A DNA stretch of 64,000 nt, taken from contig JBJKVP010000003.1 in NCBI GenBank assembly GCA_045562535.1, positions 62,001-126,000 of the forward strand, given 5' to 3'. A model generated the notes under the pieces. It was not told the DNA's origin, did not search any database, and worked only from the letters and a program-made list of their open reading frames with translations. The position numbers and the translations under genes are program-made. Below are positions 6,762-15,347 of the stretch, piece after piece. Within the stretch, counting starts at the first letter, position 1, and each line of letters opens with the position of its first letter. The stretch comes from UBA6926 sp045562535. GTDB lineage: Bacteria > Chloroflexota > Dehalococcoidia > UBA6926.

Positions 6762-8581
6762 TGATGGGGCGAGGCGGCGGCGGCGGACACCACAATTACG
6801 ATGGTTGGGACAATAGTGAACTTGGGAGTGCCTATAATCACAAGATATTTGTGCGGCTGATACCTTATATGAAACCCCATAAATTTCATCTAAGCCTAGC
6901 GTTTATCGGTATGATATCGGCGACCCTAACTAGTATTGCTATTCCTCCTTTAATAGGGTTCATAATAGATGCAGCTATCTCGAGCTCTACGGTGGCAGAC
7001 TTGTGGTTTCTCAGCGTTTTATTTTTCGGTTGTGTGGCAATCAACGCTTTGGGTTCTTATCTTCAAAGCTACTATATAGCCCAGGTAGCCCACTCAATGT
7101 TAGTCAACATTAGAACTGATCTTTTTAGACACCTCCAAAAGCTTTCTCTAAATTTTTATGATCGCCAGCAAGTTGGTCGATTAATGTCCAGAGTGGTAAG
7201 CGATGTTGAGCAAATCCAGCAAGTTATGACCGGAGGTATTATTGGAAGTTTAGCAGACGTCCTGAGTCTCGCTGGAATTATCCTAGTAATGTTCTCTATG
7301 GATTGGAAGCTATCTATAGTTTCGCTAAGTGTGGTCCCTGCACTAGTGATACTCGCGTTTTTTTGGCAAAAAAGAGCCAGGGTAGCTTTTCTCGCCGTTC
7401 GAAGCGCCATATCAGTAGTTAATGGTACGCTCCAAGAAAATGTATCGGGGGTGAGGGTAGTCCAAAATATGAATAGAGAAACTGAGAATATGAGCATATT
7501 TGAGTCGATTAACCGTTCTCATCTTGAAGCTAATCTTAAAGCTTCACGGCTTTCTGCTGGTATGTTTCCTTCTGTAGAAATTATCGTAGGTCTTTCTACC
7601 GCTTTGGTAGTCATGTTCGGAGGTTGGCTTGTAATAGGCGGAAGTATGGGAGTCGGAACACTAGTCGCGTTTGGTTTATTTGTCCAAAGATTTTTTGACC
7701 CAATTAGAAATTTAACCATGCAATACACGGAACTGCAGCGGGCAATGGCTTCAGGGGTGCGTATATTTGATTTATTTGATACTGATCCATCCATCTACGA
7801 CTCAAAAGGAGCTAAGGCAATCAATAACATTAAAGGGAATGTTTCATTTAAAGACGTTTCTTTTAACTACACACAAGATGTAAATGTGTTAAATAAAATT
7901 AATATTGACGTACGTGAGGGGGAAACTATTGCTCTTGTAGGTCCAACAGGAGCTGGTAAAACTACATTCATAAGTCTGATCGCAAGATTTTATGATGTTA
8001 ACAAAGGACGCATAACAATAGATGGTATCGATATTAGAGACATAAAAATGGATGCTCTTTCGTCTCAAACAGGTATAGTTCTCCAAGAACCATTTCTGTT
8101 CACCGGATCTATAGAAGAAAACATACAGTTCGGAAATCCCGCTGCAACAAAAGACGAAATAGTGCTTGCTGCCAAAACCGCGGGAATACATGAATTAATA
8201 TCTGAAATGCCCAATGGTTATGCAACTCACATACAAGAACGTGGCTCTAACTTAAGTATGGGGCATCAACAATTAATAAGTATAGCAAGAGCTGTCGTAG
8301 CAAACCCTCGTCTACTGATCTTAGACGAAGCTACTGCAAATATCGATACTAAAACAGAAACACTAATACAAAATTCCTTAAAGAGACTTCTCTCAACAAG
8401 AACGTCTTTTGTAATTGCTCATAGACTTTCTACCATTAGAGAAGCTGACAGAATTATTGTATTCGAAGATGGTGAAATATCAGGTTTAGGTACACATAAT
8501 GAACTACTAAAGAACTCAAAAAAATACAGGGATCTTCATTCGATGTCTTACCTTTCAGATCCAAGCAATACTTTAACTTAA
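6758..8581 (+). CDS. heterodimeric ABC exporter, catalytic half
   Basis: A 607-residue exporter with six membrane helices and a C-terminal ATPase. Walker A is GPTGAGKTTF (about 394), Walker B LILDEATANID has the catalytic Glu, and the switch His is present (VIAHRLSTIREAD, about 553). The signature motif is altered to LSMGHQQ (about 498). Paired with the upstream half, this Walker A/B meets the normal LSGGQ of the partner to form one working ATP site, while the altered signature pairs with the partner's weak Walker B to form the inactive site. The N-terminus is unusual: MMMGRGGGGGHH, a glycine and histidine stretch. The start overlaps the upstream stop (ATGATGATG around 6758), implying translational coupling. 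Confidence 0.92.
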   Translation: MMMGRGGGGGHHNYDGWDNSELGSAYNHKIFVRLIPYMKPHKFHLSLAFIGMISATLTSIAIPPLIGFIIDAAISSSTVADLWFLSVLFFGCVAINALGSYLQSYYIAQVAHSMLVNIRTDLFRHLQKLSLNFYDRQQVGRLMSRVVSDVEQIQQVMTGGIIGSLADVLSLAGIILVMFSMDWKLSIVSLSVVPALVILAFFWQKRARVAFLAVRSAISVVNGTLQENVSGVRVVQNMNRETENMSIFESINRSHLEANLKASRLSAGMFPSVEIIVGLSTALVVMFGGWLVIGGSMGVGTLVAFGLFVQRFFDPIRNLTMQYTELQRAMASGVRIFDLFDTDPSIYDSKGAKAINNIKGNVSFKDVSFNYTQDVNVLNKINIDVREGETIALVGPTGAGKTTFISLIARFYDVNKGRITIDGIDIRDIKMDALSSQTGIVLQEPFLFTGSIEENIQFGNPAATKDEIVLAAKTAGIHELISEMPNGYATHIQERGSNLSMGHQQLISIARAVVANPRLLILDEATANIDTKTETLIQNSLKRLLSTRTSFVIAHRLSTIREADRIIVFEDGEISGLGTHNELLKNSKKYRDLHSMSYLSDPSNTLT

Positions 8582-8675
8582 TTCACTAAATTGTTTGACC
8601 AAAAAAACTTATGATCTTAGAATCAACAGTGCTTTCCATGAAATAAACGTTTATTAACGGATAACAATAATAAAA

Positions 8676-8681
8676 TATAAT
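8676..8681 (+). promoter_or_regulatory. probable -10 box of the ubiD operon
   Basis: A perfect TATAAT in the 123-base gap before the ubiD-like gene; no convincing -35 is seen. Transcription would start near 8688, leaving a short leader that includes GAGAGG (8692-8697). Confidence 0.5.
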
Positions 8682-8704
8682 GGTAAATATAGAGAGGAAA
8701 TGAT

Positions 8705-10171
8705 TTGGATACATCCTATCAAAACATTCGCGATTTCGTTTCATTTCTCGAAGAAAAAAAAGACCTTGTAAGGGTAAGTAAACCTGTCTCATGGGATCTA
8801 GAAATAACAGAGATAGTTCAGCGAGTCCTTAAAGAAGAGGGTCCAGCTATACTATTTGAAAATGTTTCTGATTCTGATATCCCTGTTTTGATAAATGCGT
8901 TTGGTACAAGACAAAGGATGAGTTGGGCTCTGGGCGTAGAAGATCTAGACGAGATTGGAGATCGAATTACCAAATTACTCTCTAATGTGCAGGGACCACC
9001 AGCAGGTATATTCGAAAAAGTTACCCTTTTAAGAGAATTATTAAACGTTGCAAGAATCGGTCCCAAAGAGACAACTAAGGCACCTTCCCAAGAAACGGTG
9101 ATCTTAGAAAATGAATTAGATTTATTTAAATTCCCGATACTAAAAACATGGCCGCTAGACGGCGGGCGCTACATAACTTTGCCCTTAGTAATTACAAAAG
9201 ATCCGGAAAATGAGACACACAATATTGGAATGTATAGAATGCAAGTTTTCGATAAGAAGACCACCGGAATGCACTGGCAAACTCAAAAGGTAGGAAAACG
9301 TCACCAAGCACTAGAACTAAAAAAAGGTAACCCTCGGATGGAAGTAGCTGTAGCACTAGGTGCAGATCCAGCATTAATATGGAGTGCCTCAGCACCATTA
9401 CCACCAGATATAAGTGAGTATGTTCTAGCCGGCTTTATCAGGGGTAAAGGTGTTCCAGTAACAAAAGGCATAACTGTAGATCTAAATGTGCCAGCAGAAG
9501 CCGAAATAATTCTAGAAGGCTATGTAGATCCTGAAGAATCTAGAGTTGAAGGTCCATTTGGAGATCATACGGGCTATTATTCAATTGCAGAACCATATCC
9601 AGTTTTCCACGTAACTGCTATAACTCACAGAAAAAACCCTATATATCCGTCAATAGTAGTCGGAAAGCCTCCCCAGGAGGATTACTGGTTAGGAAAAGCC
9701 ACTGAACGTATTTTCTTACCTCTGATGAAACTAACAAATCCTGAAATCAAGGATGTGAATATGCCTGCAGAAGGAGTATTCCATAACTTAATTCTTGTAT
9801 CAATAGATAAAGAATACCCAGGTCAGGCACAGAAGGTAGCCCATGCTTTATGGGGTCTCGGATTAATGTCTCTAACTAGGGCAATTGTATTGTTAGATTC
9901 CGACGTCAATCTAAGTGATCCATCAGAGGTACTATGGAGAATAACAAGCAATACGGATCCCAAACGGGACATCTTTTTCTCAGAGGGACCTTTAGATGAT
10001 CTAGACGTATCATCACCAACCAGTCATCTGGGCAGCAAAATAGGAATAGATGCTACACGAAAAATTCATCCATCGGAGATGGGTACTAGAATGTGGATGC
10101 CAGATATTACCATGGACGAAACAATATTAGATGCAGTGTCAAAAAACTGGGATGAATACGGTATATCATGA
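8705..10171 (+). CDS. UbiD-family prenylated-FMN decarboxylase
   Basis: A 488-residue member of the UbiD family, which uses prenylated FMN to remove or add CO2 on aromatic or unsaturated acids. The family core is visible as SRVEGPFGDHTGYYS (about residue 280), with GMYRMQVFD and GMHWQ upstream. It begins a run with UbiA (4-base overlap) and UbiX, the enzyme that makes its cofactor. In quinone synthesis such sets carry out prenylation and decarboxylation of hydroxybenzoate (ubiquinone) or of dihydroxynaphthoate (futalosine menaquinone route, MqnL/P/M). Which acid is used here cannot be settled from sequence. The start is TTG at 8705, with GAGAGG 7 bases upstream; an ATG at 8699 is out of frame. 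Confidence 0.9.
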   Translation: MDTSYQNIRDFVSFLEEKKDLVRVSKPVSWDLEITEIVQRVLKEEGPAILFENVSDSDIPVLINAFGTRQRMSWALGVEDLDEIGDRITKLLSNVQGPPAGIFEKVTLLRELLNVARIGPKETTKAPSQETVILENELDLFKFPILKTWPLDGGRYITLPLVITKDPENETHNIGMYRMQVFDKKTTGMHWQTQKVGKRHQALELKKGNPRMEVAVALGADPALIWSASAPLPPDISEYVLAGFIRGKGVPVTKGITVDLNVPAEAEIILEGYVDPEESRVEGPFGDHTGYYSIAEPYPVFHVTAITHRKNPIYPSIVVGKPPQEDYWLGKATERIFLPLMKLTNPEIKDVNMPAEGVFHNLILVSIDKEYPGQAQKVAHALWGLGLMSLTRAIVLLDSDVNLSDPSEVLWRITSNTDPKRDIFFSEGPLDDLDVSSPTSHLGSKIGIDATRKIHPSEMGTRMWMPDITMDETILDAVSKNWDEYGIS

Positions 10172-11058
10172 GTAATCAAGCCAAATTAGATAAACCTTGG
10201 TCCTACATGGGGAAATTAGGATTGCTTTTAGACTCTATCAGGTTTGAGCATTCTATTTTTGCACTCCCTTTTGCATACCTGGGAATGATGATGGCCGCCG
10301 ATGGATTACCAAGTTTAGAAAAGATTTTCTGGATCACGATAGCAATGGTTGCTGCAAGAACACTAGCTATGGGTGCCAACAGATATATAGATAAAGATAT
10401 AGATGCCAAAAACCCACGAACGGCTGTAAGAGCCCTACCAGCGGGAAGAATGAAACCATCCGATATGATTATCATGTGCGGAGTAAGCTTAATCATATTT
10501 ATGTTTTCAGCATTCATGCTTAACAGTTTGGCTTTCGCCCTATCACCTATAGCCGCTTTAGTAATCGTTTTATATTCATATTCAAAGCGTTTCACATGGC
10601 TAAGTCACTTTTGGTTAGGTTTAGCAGATGGGATAGCACCTGTCGGAGGGTGGATCGCAGTATCAAATACGATAACACCGGAGTCGATCATATTGTGCAT
10701 AGCAGTATCTTCCTGGATTGCCGGCTTTGATCTTATCTATCAATGCATGGATAGAGAATTTGACATAAAAAATGACCTCAAATCTATTCCCGCTAGATGG
10801 GGTAATAGTGTATCACTAGCTTTGGCAAAATTAATGCACATAATAACTATAGTAAGTTTAATAACTGTGGGATGGACTCATGAATTATCTCTGGTATACT
10901 TCATCGGGGTGGCTATAGCATCATTATTGCTTGTTTACGAACACAGTTTGGTAAAAGCTAATGATTTAACTCGAGTAACTATAGCTTTCTTTAACGTAAA
11001 TGGATACATTGCTCTAACAATATTTGCATTTACTGCTGCAGCGATTTTAATGAATTAA
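10168..11058 (+). CDS. UbiA-type aromatic prenyltransferase (MqnP-like)
   Basis: A 296-residue integral membrane prenyltransferase with about eight or nine hydrophobic helices. Both aspartate-rich motifs that hold the magnesium-diphosphate are present: NRYIDKDIDAKNPRT (about residues 71-85) and DREFDIKNDLKSIPAR (about 191-206). It attaches a polyprenyl chain to an aromatic acid. It overlaps the ubiD-like gene by 4 bases and is followed by ubiX, so it belongs to the same quinone-forming set. The form with KNPRTAVRALPAGR is close to the putative 4-hydroxybenzoate polyprenyltransferase group found in bacteria with the futalosine pathway, which is why an MqnP-like role is favoured over UbiA proper. 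Confidence 0.9.
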   Translation: MSNQAKLDKPWSYMGKLGLLLDSIRFEHSIFALPFAYLGMMMAADGLPSLEKIFWITIAMVAARTLAMGANRYIDKDIDAKNPRTAVRALPAGRMKPSDMIIMCGVSLIIFMFSAFMLNSLAFALSPIAALVIVLYSYSKRFTWLSHFWLGLADGIAPVGGWIAVSNTITPESIILCIAVSSWIAGFDLIYQCMDREFDIKNDLKSIPARWGNSVSLALAKLMHIITIVSLITVGWTHELSLVYFIGVAIASLLLVYEHSLVKANDLTRVTIAFFNVNGYIALTIFAFTAAAILMN

Positions 11059-11081
11059 ATATAGAACGCGGAGACGTAAAA

Positions 11082-11678
11082 ATGGCATCGGTCATAGTAG
11101 GAATAACAGGTGGTAGCGGAGTAATAATCTCAAAAAAAGTAATCGATTTGCTTTTAGATAATGGGATTAGCGTCGAAATGGTTTGCTCTAATGCAGCAAA
11201 GCAAGTATGGATGCAGGAAATGAAAGAACCTATTTCAGAAGCTATTAACGAGTGGAACCAGAACCCAAATTTCAAACATTATGCTATTAATCAAATAGGA
11301 GCCCCTATCGCCAGTGGTACTCATAACGTAAAAGGAATGATTATAGTCCCTTGCAGTATGTCCACAGCAGCATCGATTGCACACGGTCTATCAGATAATC
11401 TTATACGAAGAGCTGCAGATGTTACGATAAAAGAAGGCAGACCACTTACTATAATGGCTCGAGAAACACCATTATCTGTCATACATTTAAAAAATTTACA
11501 GGCCCTAGCAGAAATTGGTGTGACGGTACAAGTTCCTGCTCCTGCCTTTTATCTTGATCCTAAATCCGTTGACGATATTACCGATTATCTAGCCCGAAAA
11601 GCGATAACATCGTTCGTACCACAGGAAGGCTTACTTTCAGAAAACTTCGAATATAAACAAGGCATCGACGAAGCCTAA
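11082..11678 (+). CDS. ubiX: UbiX-type flavin prenyltransferase
   Basis: A 198-residue flavoprotein that joins a dimethylallyl group to FMN, making the prenylated FMN needed by UbiD enzymes. The family is clear: GITGGSGVIISKK at the N-terminus (FMN-binding loop), VPCSMSTAASIAHGLSDNLI in the middle, then ARETPLSVIHLKN and PAPAFYLDP. It has an AGCGGAGA-like ribosome site (GCGGAG, 11068-11073) and sits 23 bases behind the prenyltransferase. It supplies the cofactor for the decarboxylase two genes upstream. A few bases further on begins an ABC importer, probably in the same transcript. Confidence 0.93.
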   Translation: MASVIVGITGGSGVIISKKVIDLLLDNGISVEMVCSNAAKQVWMQEMKEPISEAINEWNQNPNFKHYAINQIGAPIASGTHNVKGMIIVPCSMSTAASIAHGLSDNLIRRAADVTIKEGRPLTIMARETPLSVIHLKNLQALAEIGVTVQVPAPAFYLDPKSVDDITDYLARKAITSFVPQEGLLSENFEYKQGIDEA

Positions 11679-11712
11679 TAATATGATAATAAATAATATT
11701 GGAGGAAAAGAT

Positions 11713-12681
11713 TTGAAAAATACGATTAGCGGTTACCTAGTAACCTTGATAGCAGGCTTGATACTATCCATTTCTGTAGTCGGTTGTTCGATTGTGGATG
11801 ATCCCATAGATTATGACCAGCCTATTAGAATTGGCTTGCTACAAATTATCGATAGTGTTCCATTTTATGCAGCCGAGGCCGACGGCCTTTTTGAAGAAAA
11901 CGGCTTAAACGTTCAGTTGGAAACATTCGCAAGTGCAGCAGAGAGAAATGTCGCACTCCAAACAGGAGCGATTGATGCACAACTAGCAGATTTAATTGCG
12001 ACCGGTTTGCTAAACAACGATGAGCATTTAGTACAAATTGTTAAGACAACGTACCGAGCAAATGATAAGAAAGGTATGATCGCTTTAGTCGCTGGTAAAG
12101 ATAGCAGTGTAAAGACTCCTGCAGATCTTAAGGGAAAAGAAGTAGGGATATCCTCTAACTCTTTAATTGAATATCACCTAGATATGTATCTAGACGAGGC
12201 TGGAATAAATAGGAATGATGTCGTCAAAGTGGAAATCGCAAGTATACCAACCAGATTCGAACTACTATCGGCTGGGCAATTGGAAACTGCGATTCTACCG
12301 GAACCCTTAACTACACTCGCAGTGAAGTTTGGTGGAACGATAGTTATGGACGATCAAAATAGTAGGTTAGGGTTAAGTGTTTTAGAATTCAAAAAAGACT
12401 TCATCGACGAGCACCCAGGTCTGGTCAAATTAATAGTCGACATTCACGATGAATCAATTAATAACATAAATACAAACCCCTCAAATTACGAAAATCTTTT
12501 ATCGGAGAAAGCCAGGCTTCCTGAAGTATTAAAAGAAATATTTAGAATGCCACCTTTCCCAGTGGGAGATGTTCCAACCGAGGCTGAAATCAAAAGGTCA
12601 AATGACTGGCTTTTATCTAAAGGGCTAATAGATTCAGCAAGAAGTTATGATGAAGTAGTCAATACCGAGTTTACAAAGTAG
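11713..12681 (+). CDS. NitT/TauT-type ABC substrate-binding lipoprotein
   Basis: A 322-residue binding protein of the NMT1/SsuA-like (NitT/TauT) class: IRIGLLQIIDSVPFYAAEADGL near the start of the mature part, then LQTGAIDAQLADL and PADLKGKEVGISS. The first residues form a lipoprotein signal ending in SVVGC. I place the start at TTG 11713, with TTGGAGGA 6 bases before it; an upstream ATG at 11683 would put 10 extra residues in front of the signal peptide. It is followed by the ATPase and permease of one importer. Known ligands of the class are nitrate, taurine, sulfonates, thiamine precursors and aromatic acids. Position behind ubiD-ubiA-ubiX suggests a ligand related to quinone synthesis, which is inference only. 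Confidence 0.85.
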   Translation: MKNTISGYLVTLIAGLILSISVVGCSIVDDPIDYDQPIRIGLLQIIDSVPFYAAEADGLFEENGLNVQLETFASAAERNVALQTGAIDAQLADLIATGLLNNDEHLVQIVKTTYRANDKKGMIALVAGKDSSVKTPADLKGKEVGISSNSLIEYHLDMYLDEAGINRNDVVKVEIASIPTRFELLSAGQLETAILPEPLTTLAVKFGGTIVMDDQNSRLGLSVLEFKKDFIDEHPGLVKLIVDIHDESINNINTNPSNYENLLSEKARLPEVLKEIFRMPPFPVGDVPTEAEIKRSNDWLLSKGLIDSARSYDEVVNTEFTK

Positions 12682-12697
12682 ACTAAAGCGAGACACG

Positions 12698-13447
12698 ATG
12701 GTTTCAGACCAACTGATTGCTAATTTAAAAAACGTAAGTTTTGGCTACGCACCATCGGTATCAGTGCTACATAATTTCTCTTGGGAAATTAATGCCCATG
12801 AGTCTTGGTCAATCATCGGCCCGTCGGGTTGCGGGAAGACTACTTTAATCTACTTATTAGCTGGTCTTCTATTCCCATCACAGGGTGATATAGAAATAGA
12901 AAGTGAGCCCCTTAAAGGGCCGAGGGAAACAACGGGGTTGGTACTCCAAGACCGAGGTTTGCTGCCCTGGTCAACCGTTTCAGAGAATATAGCATTAGGT
13001 CTTAAAATAAGAAATTTTAGCAAAAAACAGATTGAAGAAAAAGTTCAATTATGGATGTATAAGCTGGGAATAGAGGGGCTTGGTGATAGATATCCGAATC
13101 AAATATCTGGGGGACAAAGGCAGCGAGTAGCGCTAGCAAGGACTCTCATTTTAGACCCAGATTTATTACTGATGGACGAGCCGTTTACTGGTTTAGATGC
13201 AATAACAAGTGAATCACTTTACGAAGTATCGCTAGATCTTGGAATAACTAATGGGTTAAGTTCAATCATAATTACCCACGATATAAACGAAGCGTTAAGA
13301 TTATCCAAGAAAATATTGGTTCTATCAAATCAATCCGTGAACAAGCCAATAGTTATACAGAATCCATCTGGTGGGCTCCACGAATATCCCGAAACTCAAG
13401 AGTTTAAAACTATGAGATTAGAACTTCGGCAGGCCCTTAAATTATGA
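12698..13447 (+). CDS. NitT/TauT-type ABC importer ATPase
   Basis: A 249-residue cytoplasmic ATPase. Walker A is GPSGCGKTTL (about residue 42), the Q-loop VLQDRGLLPW, the signature ISGGQRQRVALARTL, Walker B LLLMDEPFTGLD and the switch IITHDINEA. All catalytic residues are present. LLPW after the Q-loop is typical of the nitrate/sulfonate/taurine importer group. It drives the permease whose gene overlaps its 3' end by 4 bases. Confidence 0.92.
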   Translation: MVSDQLIANLKNVSFGYAPSVSVLHNFSWEINAHESWSIIGPSGCGKTTLIYLLAGLLFPSQGDIEIESEPLKGPRETTGLVLQDRGLLPWSTVSENIALGLKIRNFSKKQIEEKVQLWMYKLGIEGLGDRYPNQISGGQRQRVALARTLILDPDLLLMDEPFTGLDAITSESLYEVSLDLGITNGLSSIIITHDINEALRLSKKILVLSNQSVNKPIVIQNPSGGLHEYPETQEFKTMRLELRQALKL

Positions 13448-14205
13448 AGATCAATAGAACTTACCAAGCAATAATTGGGCAGCTAGTAACACTAGGGGTT
13501 TTCATATCTATATGGTATCTGGCATCCTCTTTACTCAATTCAAATGTTCTACCGGATCCGCTATCGGTGTTCCGAACATTATTCAAAGAGCTCAGCGAAG
13601 GCCTTCTAATAGATCATATTGGAATTAGCTCATATAGAGTAATAATCTCCATAGTAATTAGCGGTTTCATCGGAACGGCGGCAGGAATAGCAATAGGTAT
13701 GAACCAAAGAGTTTACTCTATTTCTGCTCCTGTGATCTATCTCACTTATCCTATACCTAAGATTGTATTTCTTCCATTGGTATTACTTTTCCTAGGTCTT
13801 GGTGATGTAAGCAAGATATTTCTAATATCATTGATCCTATTCTTTCAAGTAGTACTTCTTGTACGAGACAATGTTCGAGCTGTCAGCCCAGAGCTAATAT
13901 TATCTGTAAAATCGCTCGGTGCAGGTACGCTTACAATGATCACTAGAGTATATTTTCCGGCCGCGCTTCCTGGCTTATTCTCAGCGCTAAGAATAAGTAC
14001 TGGAGTCGCAATTGCTGTATTATTTTTCGTTGAAAGTTTTGGTACCCAAGAAGGTTTAGGATATTACATTCTTATAGAATCTTGGGGTCGTTTAGCGTAC
14101 GAAGAATTATATGCAGGGGTACTATCAATGGCCGCTTTAGGTCTAGCAATATATTATCTGCTAGATGCGTCTGAGCGTTACTTCTGCAAATGGAACCAAC
14201 GCTAA
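13444..14205 (+). CDS. NitT/TauT-type ABC importer permease
   Basis: A 253-residue inner-membrane permease with about six helices. The coupling helix that contacts the ATPase is seen around SVKSLGAGTLTMITRVYFPAA(L)PG, which fits the EAA-type loop of this family. It overlaps the ATPase gene by 4 bases. With the lipoprotein and ATPase it makes a complete importer, the last gene of the run that starts with ubiD. No clear terminator follows; the next gene is convergent. Confidence 0.9.
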   Translation: MKINRTYQAIIGQLVTLGVFISIWYLASSLLNSNVLPDPLSVFRTLFKELSEGLLIDHIGISSYRVIISIVISGFIGTAAGIAIGMNQRVYSISAPVIYLTYPIPKIVFLPLVLLFLGLGDVSKIFLISLILFFQVVLLVRDNVRAVSPELILSVKSLGAGTLTMITRVYFPAALPGLFSALRISTGVAIAVLFFVESFGTQEGLGYYILIESWGRLAYEELYAGVLSMAALGLAIYYLLDASERYFCKWNQR

Positions 14206-14298
14206 TGCCACACGTGCCTCTAAGTTTATCTTCCACCAGAATATTCATTTACCACAACTCTCATGGCAAACTATTTTCTGCTCCCTACGAACTGGAAT

Positions 14299-15249
14299 CT
14301 ATTCTTGAACTAACTTAATCCAAGTAGGGTTAGTATCTACAGCATCGTTAACCGTTAGTCTTGTCGGAACACCTTTATCAGAGCTATAAGTATAAATTTC
14401 TTCGTTACCATCTTGATCAGAGACATACGCAAAGGTAACACCGTCTAGAGCACCACCCCAGTCAGGACGAGTTTGGTTCGAATCTGGTTGGTTAGTTATG
14501 TTCCCCGGCTTACGTCCATCTGGTTCAACCCTATAAATCTCCCAATTACCATCCAGATTAGTGGTAAACATCACTGCTCTACCAGTGGCCTGGAAAGTTG
14601 CATAGTCCTCAGAGTTCCCCGATTCTTGGAAATTGCCGCCGGTTCTAAATGTTTCCCTCGGAATCACAGCCATTGCTTTTCCTTCAAGATTTATCAACAG
14701 TAGATCCAGACTGTCATCTGAGGCTCCTGCGCTTACTATATACCCTAATCCTTGCGTATTTACCCGAGGGTGAAGGTGTTTAATAGAGTCATCTGTAGTT
14801 AATCGTGTATAACTAGAACCATCAGCTGCATTTATGCTATAAATCTGGTGATTACCATTCGCAACTTGAGGGTCGGTAACTGATAAGATCAATAAGTTCC
14901 CCTTAAATGACCATGTTACGTAATCAATAACCCCTGGTATATTTCCATTAGATAAATTTTGAGCGCCAGTGCCATCAGGGTTCATCGTATAAATATCAGT
15001 AGCACCGTCAATAGTTTTGATCCATGCTAATTTGGTTCCATCTAAGCTTAAACTTGGATTAGCATCACTTGCTGGGTCTTCGGTCAGCCTTTGTAGATTA
15101 GTACCATCGTGCCATATAGAGTAGATCTCCCATTGACCGTCTCGATCAGATTGAAAGTATATCGGTGTGCCATCTGCCTCAGAGCATGCTGAAGACAAAA
15201 CTATTGTTATAGATATAATTAATAATATTAACAGCTTATTACTAACCAT
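14299..15249 (-). CDS. TolB-like beta-propeller lipoprotein
   Basis: A 316-residue lipoprotein (signal ending LSSAC at about residue 22) made of repeated PD40/TolB-like blades: DRDGQWEIYSIWHDGTNLQRL, then TDIYTMNPDGT, HQIYSINAADGS, NWEIYRVEPDGRKPG and NEEIYTYSSDKG. Five to six blades would form a propeller on the outer face of the membrane. TolB-like propellers bind other proteins or ligands; no enzyme motif is seen. A ribosome site (AAGAGAGAG) precedes the ATG. It lies 98 bases downstream of two peptide-type permeases on the same strand and may belong to their transport unit, taking the place where a binding protein is usually found. This is context only. Confidence 0.8.
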   Translation of the reverse strand: MVSNKLLILLIISITIVLSSACSEADGTPIYFQSDRDGQWEIYSIWHDGTNLQRLTEDPASDANPSLSLDGTKLAWIKTIDGATDIYTMNPDGTGAQNLSNGNIPGVIDYVTWSFKGNLLILSVTDPQVANGNHQIYSINAADGSSYTRLTTDDSIKHLHPRVNTQGLGYIVSAGASDDSLDLLLINLEGKAMAVIPRETFRTGGNFQESGNSEDYATFQATGRAVMFTTNLDGNWEIYRVEPDGRKPGNITNQPDSNQTRPDWGGALDGVTFAYVSDQDGNEEIYTYSSDKGVPTRLTVNDAVDTNPTWIKLVQE

Positions 15250-15347
15250 ATTACTCTCTCTTTCTTTTCACTTAATTCATTTATTAGATTAGTGTTGAAC
15301 AGACACGAGACATGGTTTTTCTATTATTTATATTATCAACCTTCTCT

